Shown one piece after another: positions 17,288 through 25,120 of a DNA stretch of 64,000 nucleotides. A program made the position numbers and the translations under genes. The stretch comes from JAWRCU01 sp033542235. Lineage in GTDB: Bacteria > Pseudomonadota > Alphaproteobacteria > Rhizobiales > Rhizobiaceae. The notes beneath the pieces are model-generated. The model did not search any database. It was not told the origin of the DNA and saw only the letters and a list, made by a program, of their open reading frames with translations. Position 1 is the first letter of the stretch. The number at the start of each line of letters is the position of its first letter. Location: contig NZ_JAWRCU010000012.1 in assembly GCF_033542235.1 (NCBI RefSeq), forward strand, positions 158,258 through 222,257, read 5' to 3'.

Positions 17288-19366
17288 ATGGCTAGTCCGC
17301 GCAAATATCCGCTCACGTATGCGACTTCGAAGAGGTACCGCTGGTTCTTGTTTTTTTCCCCATCCCTCGTCTACGTTAGCACGCTTGGGTCTGAGCTTGG
17401 GGGGACTGACTTGGCAAAATATGAACTAGAGAAAATGTCAGCTGAGACCGGATCTGCGCTGTCGCAGCTCTTTGTCATTACCTATGAGGCCATACGCCAG
17501 TTCGAAACAGGCGAATACTTTGTTCTCTTTGGGCGCGGATCGAAACGCGTTCAAAATATCCTCGGAATCGAGCGGGAGATCTTGATCTTGGGGAATACCT
17601 ATGCCGATCAGCAGGCTAGATCGGTCCGATTTGCCCGTCGCATTATCAATGAGTCGGACGGAAGACTTGAGTCAACGCTATGTGTAATCATCCACCAAGA
17701 TGGACGCGGAAATGCCAAGCTGAAGCGCTGGGGACGCGAAAACGGGCTCGGCATCATTCCAATTTACACGTCCACCGGCATTTTGCCGCGCGGCCAAGAA
17801 CTGGAGCGGCTTCTCTCCTATGAGTTCTTCACGCACGACCCGTTCGACGTCACCGGACCGGTGGCTAGCGACGCACAATTTTTTGGTCGGCGTACGGAAG
17901 CCCAAGAACTGGCCCGGAAGCTGCAACTCGGGCACATCCGCTCTTGTTTCGGCATCCGTAAGATCGGTAAGACGTCTATACTTCATAGAGTGCTCGCGGA
18001 GATAAAGAACGGCTACGACGCTGCCACGCTGTTTATCGACTGCCAGCGCGATGATGTTTTTAATCTGGATGCTGCGGGGCTGCTCTATTCGATTGAGCAG
18101 TCCCTACGCGGCCTTCGGGAGAGTGGACAAAGCTACGCCGAGGTGAATGCCACGCCTTTTGCGGGCACAACAGCGGAGGCGACTAACCGTTTCCAGGCGG
18201 TGCTGGAGCAGTTCGATATCCCCGTCATTTTGGCGTTTGATGAGATCGACTACATCACTCCTAGCAACGGGAGTGCCCTGCAATGGCGCCACGGATTTGT
18301 GGAGTTCTGGCGTAATGTCCGCGCGGCATACCACGCGGCCGCCCGTACGGAGCGAAAAGTATCGTTGCTGGTCAGTGGGGTCTCAAGCCGCTGGTTTTCA
18401 GTTGAATCCATCGATGGCGTCGAGAATGCCGCACTCGCCTTTATTCCGGAAGAGTACCTGAGTCCTCTTCCTCGTGGCGCAGCGAATGCGATGATCAAGA
18501 ACATTGGAGCGATGGCTGGGCTGCGGTTCGAGGAGGATGCCTTAGAGGCAATCTCATCTTTCTGCTCGGACATGCCCTTCTGGATCCGCAAGACGTGTTC
18601 CTCGTTGCACGGAAAGATCGAGATCGCTGCGCGGCCAATCACGCTGTCAGTTGGCACAGTCTCAACGATGTTGGAAGACTTCGGCAGGGACGAAGGCGCC
18701 GCCCTGGCAAAGGTAGCACTCCAGCATTTGTTCCGGGTTTATCCGGAGCTCAGGGGGCCCGCTCTGTCCCTCCTGGAGGATGGACGTGCTCTAGCACCCA
18801 ACCTGCGACGAACGTTGACACGCTACGGCATCGCCGCCGCCAATGGCGCAATCTCGGGCACTATGATGCGTATGGCGCTCATGATGATCGCGGAAGAGCA
18901 GCCAGTAATCGACGAATCGCCCGCTCAGCGGGGGGGCGAAGCGCGGTCTCTTATCAGTGAGTGGGCTGAGGAGCTTGCGGCAATATCTTATCGAAGAAAC
19001 ATGATGGAGCGCTCTCTACGGTCCATTGTGATCAACTTCCTTCGTGTTTCCGCCCTCTCTTCGAAGGACGGCGCAACTGCCAAAGCGACATTACTCGCCG
19101 CAGTCAATGAGAAGCGGCGCGCTGAGCTCGAGCCGTTCAATCTGGATCTGATTGCTGAAAAGTTATACTGGCTTGAACTGGTCGCAATCATCAACAAACA
19201 TTGGATTCTCTTCGAACGTGTTTTCGGCGACAAAAGCCTCTTTAACCGAAATGCAGAGATTGTGAACGATCGACCCGATGCACACGCTAGGCAGCTCGAG
19301 CCGAGCGACATTGCAATGCATCGGCGGGCCCTGCAGTGGCTTGATGAGCGGATTGCCCGGGTCTAG
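17288..19366 (+). CDS. Large AAA/STAND-like ATPase of the island, unknown function
   Basis: This is a 692-residue protein. The N-terminal ~180 residues match no family I can name. A P-loop NTPase follows: FFGRRTEAQELARKL leads into Walker A GIRKIGKTS (about 222-230), and Walker B is VILAFDEID (about 313-321), the pattern of AAA_14/STAND-type ATPases. The C-terminal half is helical (winged helix and sensor-like parts are likely), with no clear membrane segment. It lies 117 bases after the nucleotidyltransferase gene on the same strand. The ribosome site before 17288 is weak, so the start may be further in. AT-rich codon use agrees with acquired DNA. A role as sensor for the two upstream genes is inference. 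Confidence 0.7.
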   Translation: MASPRKYPLTYATSKRYRWFLFFSPSLVYVSTLGSELGGTDLAKYELEKMSAETGSALSQLFVITYEAIRQFETGEYFVLFGRGSKRVQNILGIEREILILGNTYADQQARSVRFARRIINESDGRLESTLCVIIHQDGRGNAKLKRWGRENGLGIIPIYTSTGILPRGQELERLLSYEFFTHDPFDVTGPVASDAQFFGRRTEAQELARKLQLGHIRSCFGIRKIGKTSILHRVLAEIKNGYDAATLFIDCQRDDVFNLDAAGLLYSIEQSLRGLRESGQSYAEVNATPFAGTTAEATNRFQAVLEQFDIPVILAFDEIDYITPSNGSALQWRHGFVEFWRNVRAAYHAAARTERKVSLLVSGVSSRWFSVESIDGVENAALAFIPEEYLSPLPRGAANAMIKNIGAMAGLRFEEDALEAISSFCSDMPFWIRKTCSSLHGKIEIAARPITLSVGTVSTMLEDFGRDEGAALAKVALQHLFRVYPELRGPALSLLEDGRALAPNLRRTLTRYGIAAANGAISGTMMRMALMMIAEEQPVIDESPAQRGGEARSLISEWAEELAAISYRRNMMERSLRSIVINFLRVSALSSKDGATAKATLLAAVNEKRRAELEPFNLDLIAEKLYWLELVAIINKHWILFERVFGDKSLFNRNAEIVNDRPDAHARQLEPSDIAMHRRALQWLDERIARV

Positions 19367-19502
19367 TCAATTGAAGGCCGCGAGCCGGCGCCGGAGCAGG
19401 TGTTCGCGGACAAAGCGCCTAGGCTTCGGCTGCCTTAAATCTCTGAAAACCGGTGCTTTCACTCCTTGCTGAATAACCGCTCCGACGCACAATTCGCGCG
19501 TT

Positions 19503-21449
19503 CTAGGCAAGCGGTATGTCAGGCCATTCCTCGGGCACCAATGCAGGCGGCTTCGTCCACGGCTCCTCGACCAGCGCCGCCTGAAACCAGTCCTCTCTCA
19601 GATTGGCGTGCTCCGTCACGATGAGCTGGAAACCCGGGGCATCCTCAGTAGTGAAGCGCCGCAGCGTCTCGAATAGCCGCCGGACTGCTTCGAGATCCGC
19701 GTCCTCCTGGCTTTCTGTTTGCTCGATGGAGCCACCGGCGGCAGCATAGGCACTCTCGGAGGGAAAGTAGACCTGGGTCGGCTGGTCGATCAGGATGAAT
19801 CGTGGAATGGGATGATGGTACGTCGCCGCGAATCGATGAAGGGCAAGCAACGCAGCCAAGTGATAGGCCAAATGGTTCTCGCCGCCGCCGGTTCGATTCA
19901 TATAAACTGGCCGCCCGGGTCGATCGATGACGACGGTCAGATTGTGAAGATCGAGCCGAGCGGGATACTCGGCGAATTCGCCACCAAGGTCATGGATATA
20001 GCCCGACATATGCATCGCGATGTTGCTCAGCGTAGAGACGAGGCGCGTATCTGAATCGTCAGTGCCTAACCGTTCTTCGAGATCTGCAACCCGGGCCTTC
20101 AGTCGTCGCTCTTCGGCCTGAAGCCTTAGTAGCTCGGTGTTCGGCACCAGATTCTCCAGGAACAGACTGATACGTCCCACGACGCGTGATGCTGCGTTGT
20201 TCCTGTTGCCCAACTGCGTGGCCACCTCGCTGGCGGCAATGGCTGAGGACAGTTCGACTTCCTTGCTCCGTATCTGGTCCCCGATGTCGGTCAAGACCTT
20301 CTGCTGATCAGTCAAGTAGGCAGCCAATGCCGGCCGTTCGCCGGTGACCGCCGTCAGCTCGGTGTCGAGGGCCTCCAACTCACCTAGAAGCGCTTGCGCG
20401 ATCGTCCCATCCATCCCAAGGTTGGCCTGGGCGAAAGGCCATTGCCACTCGCCCGTGGCCTCATCGAATGGCAGCGCCTTTATCGAGTTCAGGCGTTCGC
20501 GCTGCGCGCTTGCCTCCGTCTCAAAGCCTTCTGCGCGTTTGGCGAATTGCTGAGCACCTTCAATAAGGCGTTGAATCTCACGACGCCGTTCTCTGAGTTC
20601 GAGCAATTCGTCCTCGATACGCGAAACTCGCGATCCATCGTCCTCCGGCACCGGTGTTGGTCTCCAGTCCAATGCCCTGCGAAGAAGCGCAATGACTGGC
20701 ACATCGCTGTCGCCGAGCGAAATCTCCACCGCACGCGCCTCCGAAAGAAGCCCGATGGCCCGTTCCTCGGAGTTGTCGATCCCCTCTCTAGCTTGCTGGA
20801 GCAGCTTGGCATTGAGACGGAGCTCTCGTTGGACGTAACGCAGCTGCGATTCAAGAGTGAACTTGTCCTTTCCAGAGACGCCTAGCAGGATAGGCAATGT
20901 ATCCTTGATTGCTTGGGGCTGCCCGGTCTCGTTCTGACGATAGAATAACTGGTCCTTGTTCGTGACGAGCCCTTGTTTCTGGAACAGGTAGTAGAAGGTA
21001 TGCTTCACATTGGCGTCGAAGCTCACCCGGCTGCTGTCGATTGGGACATCAGTGGTGTTCTCCGGAATGCCAAGTAATTGGGTGAGAAGCGCAACAACGC
21101 CCTCATCGCTATCGTTAATACTAAGCTCCGAGAAGGCAGGCGCCTCGACCACTGCTCCGCGTCGCACCATCGCCATGCTCAAGCTCTGGGCACCCGGGGC
21201 CGGTGCGGGCTTCGCTACGAGCACTTCTTCGCCATCGAAACGGTAGATCACCGCGAACCAGATCACGCGGTCGAGGATGACGCCTTCTGGAACATTGAAG
21301 GTCGAACGACCCATGCAGTACTCGATGATGTCGGATAGCGCCGACTTTCCGGTTGAAGAGCGGCCGGTGATAATATTCAGCCCATCGTGGAATGCCACGT
21401 CGCGGCGACGGCCGTCATTGCTGTAGATGTGGACCGATTTGATCTTCAT
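19503..21449 (-). CDS. SMC-like ATPase of an ABC-3C/Lamassu-like system (DUF3732)
   Basis: The 648-residue protein has Walker A GRSSTGKSALSDIIEYC at about 29-45. A long middle region with coiled-coil-like heptads (about 200-480) follows, then a signature-like GGGENHLAYHLAALLAL near 518-535 and Walker B RFILIDQPTQVYFP near 553. This is the RecN/SMC-type layout of DUF3732 proteins, the ATPase of three-component ABC (ABC-3C) conflict systems. Its start overlaps the stop of the middle-component gene by 4 bases. In the related Lamassu systems the SMC protein senses DNA and controls a nuclease; the same is inferred here. Confidence 0.82.
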   Translation of the reverse strand: MKIKSVHIYSNDGRRRDVAFHDGLNIITGRSSTGKSALSDIIEYCMGRSTFNVPEGVILDRVIWFAVIYRFDGEEVLVAKPAPAPGAQSLSMAMVRRGAVVEAPAFSELSINDSDEGVVALLTQLLGIPENTTDVPIDSSRVSFDANVKHTFYYLFQKQGLVTNKDQLFYRQNETGQPQAIKDTLPILLGVSGKDKFTLESQLRYVQRELRLNAKLLQQAREGIDNSEERAIGLLSEARAVEISLGDSDVPVIALLRRALDWRPTPVPEDDGSRVSRIEDELLELRERRREIQRLIEGAQQFAKRAEGFETEASAQRERLNSIKALPFDEATGEWQWPFAQANLGMDGTIAQALLGELEALDTELTAVTGERPALAAYLTDQQKVLTDIGDQIRSKEVELSSAIAASEVATQLGNRNNAASRVVGRISLFLENLVPNTELLRLQAEERRLKARVADLEERLGTDDSDTRLVSTLSNIAMHMSGYIHDLGGEFAEYPARLDLHNLTVVIDRPGRPVYMNRTGGGENHLAYHLAALLALHRFAATYHHPIPRFILIDQPTQVYFPSESAYAAAGGSIEQTESQEDADLEAVRRLFETLRRFTTEDAPGFQLIVTEHANLREDWFQAALVEEPWTKPPALVPEEWPDIPLA

Positions 21450-21934
21450 GGCCGGATGCCCAACGTCGTGTAGATTGTGCCTCTGTCTGCGATCTGCGCG
21501 AACTCCTTACCCAGAAAGGCCGCCACCCGTTGGCACGCCTTTGATTCGTCGCTGCCGCTGATGGTCTTGCGAACCCCCGCCCGCCCAGGAAGCAATCGCC
21601 CGTCTGGGCTTACCACGAGTGTATCGAGGTGCATCAGCAGCCCTAGAGCTTCGAAGGTGAATGGTAGAACATCCGTGCAGCGCTTGCAGAAGCCCACCAG
21701 CAGCTCTGGATGATCGGCCACCACCTTCAGGAAGTAGCTTCTGTTTCCGCGTTGCAGAATTTCCCTCGAGCTTTGCTGTAAGCACAGCGGCAGAACTAGG
21801 AGCGAAAGCGAGAACGGCATCCCCTTTGCGTCGCGGGAGTGAAACCCCGCCAACGCGCGGAAGAGGACAAGCCCGCAGAAGGCCGGGTTGAAGAGGTTCC
21901 GTATCTCTATCGGGCGGTCGACCCACTGCCTCAT
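21446..21934 (-). CDS. Middle component of the ABC-3C/Lamassu-like system
   Basis: The 162-residue protein is sandwiched between the nuclease and the SMC-like ATPase, with 4-base overlaps on both sides. The sequence (WVDRPIEIRNLFNPAFCGLVL at the start, then LSLLVLPLCLQQSSREILQ) fits the small helical middle component seen in ABC-3C operons, thought to link effector and ATPase. It has no catalytic motif. The identification rests on position and general resemblance rather than on a sharp motif. Confidence 0.75.
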   Translation of the reverse strand: MRQWVDRPIEIRNLFNPAFCGLVLFRALAGFHSRDAKGMPFSLSLLVLPLCLQQSSREILQRGNRSYFLKVVADHPELLVGFCKRCTDVLPFTFEALGLLMHLDTLVVSPDGRLLPGRAGVRKTISGSDESKACQRVAAFLGKEFAQIADRGTIYTTLGIRP

Positions 21935-23127
21935 GCCGCAACCTCGAGGATCTCAGCCAAGCGCTGCAGGAAGCGAGGATGCCAATGAACCCTAGGCGTC
22001 GGGGTGCCGTTGGCGAGGATGTGGAATGTGCCGCGAACGATGTAGGGTTCGGCAACACGTTCGCGGATTCTCAATTGGCCGGTCGATTGCTCCGCCCACT
22101 TGTAGAGCTCTCTGCCAGCCTGGATGCATGCGTCCTCCTTGCTTTCGTCCGTGATGTTCTCACAGACGAATTCCCGGTAGCGGGACCACTCATCCACCAG
22201 CTTGTCCTCATATTTCTCAATTTCATCCGACACCAGAAGGTTGGCACGTGCCCAGCTGGAGCGTTGCTCGAACGCCCGGTAGTAGTCGATGATGGCGAAC
22301 CGGATTCGCTCGGCCGACAAGTTCAGCACACGCAACTGCTCCACGAAGCGACGCGGATCGTTGTAGGCGTCGACACCGCCTTCCGGGAGCCGGTCACCGA
22401 ATGTGATCGGTAGATTGTCGACCTTGTAGTCGTCGGCGAGGACCGCCAGCTTGTCAGTCACCTCTTGAACCTTGATCGGCTCCTTACGCTCGCCGGTTAA
22501 TAGCTGGATAACTAGGTCGAGCCACCATCCCTCAAGTCTTTCGAAAAGATCCTGTCGTGACTCGCGCCTCACGGTTACTAGGCGGCGGTTGATAAGGCCA
22601 GGAATGTCGCCTATCCGCGGCGTGTTTGGGAATATCGTAATGCGAGCATAGAAGTCGATCGCCTCTTCGGCACTCAGGTCCGCAAGGTCGCTCTTCACCT
22701 TGGCAATCTCTCTCGACTCAGTCATTGCCAATGCGGCCGAAGCATCTTTCGCCCTTGCGCCACCATCGGCGTCTGTGCCGGCGAACTGCTCTAGAAAAGA
22801 GCCCGTAGAAATGGCTGCAGTGGTGAACAGCAAGAATTGTGCCTTAGATGTGGCTCTGCCTGTGGCCTTGTAGTGAGTCAACCAGATGCGCACGGACTTC
22901 CAGAAGTCGGTCGACAAATCGGAAAGACGGTCGCCGGGCGCTTTGTGTTTGAGGGAGGCGAGCGAGATTCCACCGTCTCCAGCCACGAACTCGACGTCGT
23001 CGTTTCGTTCAATATAAACGACGCAGTCCTCGGGAAGTTCTAAGACCCGTAGCAGAGCAAATCTGGGTTGGAAAATGTAACCGAGCCCCTGCTCTGCAGC
23101 CGAGAAGGGTGAGCCGGACTCAGGCAT
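21931..23127 (-). CDS. Cap4/DUF4297-type nuclease effector with ABC-3C C-terminal domain
   Basis: This is a 398-residue protein. The N-terminal ~150 residues carry the Cap4/DUF4297-like signature: GYIFQPRFALLRVL, then the acidic IERNDDVEFV, then SLKHK and LSDLSTDFWKSVRIW, consistent with a PD-(D/E)xK metal-dependent DNase. The C-terminal ~200 residues are helical, as in the domains that tether such effectors to the middle component and ATPase. It is the first gene of the three-gene operon, as LmuA is in many Lamassu systems. In those systems the nuclease is held inactive until infection; the trigger here is unknown. Confidence 0.78.
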   Translation of the reverse strand: MPESGSPFSAAEQGLGYIFQPRFALLRVLELPEDCVVYIERNDDVEFVAGDGGISLASLKHKAPGDRLSDLSTDFWKSVRIWLTHYKATGRATSKAQFLLFTTAAISTGSFLEQFAGTDADGGARAKDASAALAMTESREIAKVKSDLADLSAEEAIDFYARITIFPNTPRIGDIPGLINRRLVTVRRESRQDLFERLEGWWLDLVIQLLTGERKEPIKVQEVTDKLAVLADDYKVDNLPITFGDRLPEGGVDAYNDPRRFVEQLRVLNLSAERIRFAIIDYYRAFEQRSSWARANLLVSDEIEKYEDKLVDEWSRYREFVCENITDESKEDACIQAGRELYKWAEQSTGQLRIRERVAEPYIVRGTFHILANGTPTPRVHWHPRFLQRLAEILEVAA

Positions 23128-23194
23128 GCCATATGCGAGGCATTGAAAAATAGGATGCGATAAGCAACGGCTCCCCCCAAAGAGTCATACAGCA

Positions 23195-23210
23195 CGATAT
23201 TCATATATCG
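23195..23210. promoter_or_regulatory. Inverted repeat in the ABC-3C promoter region
   Basis: CGATAT-TCAT-ATATCG, 6-base arms with a 4-base spacer, lies 68 bases before the nuclease start in an AT-rich stretch that is the likely promoter of the minus-strand operon. It is a candidate operator; no regulator is encoded in the island. Confidence 0.35.
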
Positions 23211-23274
23211 AAGTCTTTGAGAATCAATATTCGAGCCGTGACATTCCCCACTCAACGTGCCGGCAGGCCGGCTT

Positions 23275-23840
23275 GGGGCAAGCGATACCGGAAAGTGCTG
23301 CGCCAAGCGTCTGCCTCTTCTGCGAGATGGTGACGAGAACGACGATCGTCGCGGGGTAGGGTAGCATAGCTAGAAGATAGGACGGCACTGCCCAGCCCGA
23401 GCGCCTTGGCCTAGAGCTGCTGGACCGACATGACACCGAACGGCCAGGCACCGATAAGTACACATAGCGGCCACCACGTCGCGAAGACGACGAGCCCAGC
23501 GATAACCAGCCGTTGCTGGCGTTCATATTCTCGGCCCCCACTGCGTAAAGGCGATCGAGAGATAGGCGCCCGCAACGCCTGCCATTAGGCCCCCGAACAG
23601 GATAGCCGATCGCATGCGAGGTTTCCGGCGATTCCTCGATGGTGCGTAGTATCAGGCGGCGTTGGTCCGATAGAGGAAGTAGTTGATCAGCACGAACATC
23701 AGTGGCGCGAGGTAAACGAGCGGGTCGTAGCGGAAGAAGAGCGGCCCGAGCACGGGACGTCAGGGAGCACAGGGATTTGAACGCACTTCAGCTGCTCGAT
23801 CGGCGAGCTGCCGATGCCGTGGCGGATGAACGCGTAGGCG
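23275..23840 (-). pseudogene. Decayed BMP-type ABC permease, paralogue of the gene at 52335-53255
   Basis: The DNA can be aligned over its whole length with the intact permease near 52.36-52.95 kb: blocks such as GCGAGATGGTGACGAGAACG, GCCGATCGCATGCGAGGTTT and GTGATCAGCACGAACATCAG-like stretches occur in the same order and strand. Small insertions and deletions break the frame; a short in-frame remnant still reads YPATIVVLVTISQKRQ against YLATIVVLVIISQNRQ. The homology runs up to the right-hand direct repeat at 23841 and stops there. Whether it came with the island or was there before is not clear. Confidence 0.8.
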
Positions 23841-23972
23841 CCTGAAGGTGGTGCGGGCGCTCTGCCATCGCGTGATGGTGATGGAGCACGGCAGGATTGT
23901 CGAAGAGGGCCCGGTCTCGGAAGTCCTCTCCAATCCGCGGACCGCCTATACGCAGCGGCTCGTCAAGGCAGC
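23841..23972 (+). repeat. Right copy of the 132-bp direct repeat flanking the island
   Basis: Identical to 14812-14943 and in the same orientation. It begins abruptly at the end of the permease remnant and continues into the host-style final codons of agpD. Confidence 0.9.
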
Positions 23973-23991
23973 CTTCGACATCGCGGCGTGA
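23842..23991 (+). pseudogene. Orphan 3' fragment of agpD (last 49 codons plus stop)
   Basis: The frame reads the same 49 residues as the end of agpD, including the terminal A-F-D-I-A-A and stop, but has no start region. The first 131 bases are identical to agpD, and the last codons differ only synonymously and use GC-rich host codons. The simplest reading is that this is the original chromosomal end of agpD, displaced by the island. Confidence 0.88.
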
Positions 23992-24066
23992 CATGTCCGC
24001 GATAGCTCAGAACGCCTGATTGCGCTCGCAATCTGAAGACGTTCGTCAAGCGCTGGACTAGCCAGA

Positions 24067-25086
24067 CTAAGCCTGCACCGGGACGAGATAAGGCGGCAGG
24101 AAATCCGGCGGCGGAGTTCGCAGGCGCTGCAGCAGGACGATATTCGATCCGAGCGAACGGCGCAGGTGGCCCTCAAGTGCTGCGATTGCCTTCTTGTGCC
24201 GTCCGGAGCTGAGACAGTGGAAGATTTCCAGGTGCTCGGCGATCATGGTCGAGATCTCCTCGCGTGACTGGTGCTGCTCGAAGGTGGAGTGCGTCGCGAT
24301 GATTGGCAGCTGGCTGCGCCGGATCGTCTCGCGGAGCTGCTGGTTGGGGCAACGCAACACGAGGTCGACGTGGAGGTCGTGCTCGAGGCTCTCAAGGGTC
24401 GTTGGCAGACGCTTGCCGTCACGCGCTTCCTCGGCTCGCCGGGACTTTGCGTCGAGCTCGGCTTTGTCGATCTCAGGTGCAACCTGGCTGAGCGCAATCG
24501 GCTCCAGCAGCCAGCGCATCTCGAAATGCTCGCGCAGAAGCTCTTCCGTGAGCGGGCCGGCATACCAGCGCTGGTTGGAGTCGCGGCTGACCAGGCCGGT
24601 CCGTTCGAGCTTCGTCAGTACCTCATGGGCAACGGTGCGGCTTACTCCGTGGTGCTCGGCAAGCGCGCTCTCGTTCAGGAGAAAGCGGCCATAGGAGAGG
24701 CAGGCGGCGACGTCGTGCTCGACCTTCGGATAGATGAGCTCGTGGCGCTTGCGCGACCTAAACTCTTGAGCAAGGCCGGCTGGAAGCCTGAGACCGGCGC
24801 GGAAGAGCTCCAGCCGGACAGGCTTGACGGCATGTCCTCCGATCACGTAGCCACGGCCCTGGAAAGCCCTGACCAGCCCCTCGCGATGCAGGCGTTTCAG
24901 CGCGGCGGCGGCGGGCACCCGACTGGCGCTGAAGGCACGGGCGACGCCCGTCTCGCCGAGCACGAGCCCGGGCGGGAAGACCGCATCGACGATGTGATCG
25001 CGCAGCACGCTGTAGATCGCCTCGTAAAGCGGCAAGGCGCCTGGTTCGTTCAGCCGTTTATTTCTGCTCGATTCCAGCATCTTCAT
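24067..25086 (-). CDS. GntR-family regulator with two winged-helix domains and FCD-like domain
   Basis: The 339-residue regulator has an N-terminal GntR winged helix (about 20-85: YEAIYSVLRDHIVDAVFPPG, SRVPAAAALKRLHREGLV). A second winged-helix-like unit follows at about 120-180 (FLLNESALAEHHGVSRTVAH, LTKLERTGLVSR). The C-terminal ligand-binding FCD-like helical domain includes MRWLLEPIALSQV and HSTFEQHQSREEISTMIAEH. Two complete HTH units in one GntR protein are unusual. It begins 34 bases after the ATPase gene on the same strand, so it is probably the last gene of the sugar ABC operon and its local regulator. Confidence 0.82.
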   Translation of the reverse strand: MKMLESSRNKRLNEPGALPLYEAIYSVLRDHIVDAVFPPGLVLGETGVARAFSASRVPAAAALKRLHREGLVRAFQGRGYVIGGHAVKPVRLELFRAGLRLPAGLAQEFRSRKRHELIYPKVEHDVAACLSYGRFLLNESALAEHHGVSRTVAHEVLTKLERTGLVSRDSNQRWYAGPLTEELLREHFEMRWLLEPIALSQVAPEIDKAELDAKSRRAEEARDGKRLPTTLESLEHDLHVDLVLRCPNQQLRETIRRSQLPIIATHSTFEQHQSREEISTMIAEHLEIFHCLSSGRHKKAIAALEGHLRRSLGSNIVLLQRLRTPPPDFLPPYLVPVQA

Positions 25087-25120
25087 CGGGGTCAGGTCGC
25101 CGACGGCATGTCAGTCGCGC

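Larger units (their letters stand above)
14944..23972. mobile_element. Putative integrated genomic island at the agpD 3' end
   Basis: The segment lies between two perfect 132-bp direct repeats of the agpD gene end. Six genes typical of conflict/defence cargo and visibly more AT-rich than the flanks fill it, with a decayed ABC permease at the right edge. The 3' end of agpD is intact but recoded, while the ancestral codons survive in the right repeat, as expected when an integrating element restores the end of its target gene. No integrase, transposase or tRNA gene was found inside, so the mechanism is unknown; homologous recombination is an alternative. Confidence 0.6.

Noticed and set aside
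14963..23840. Search for an integrase, transposase, tRNA or phage genes in the island
   Set aside because: None was found; the island call rests only on the flanking repeat, the recoded agpD end, composition and gene content.
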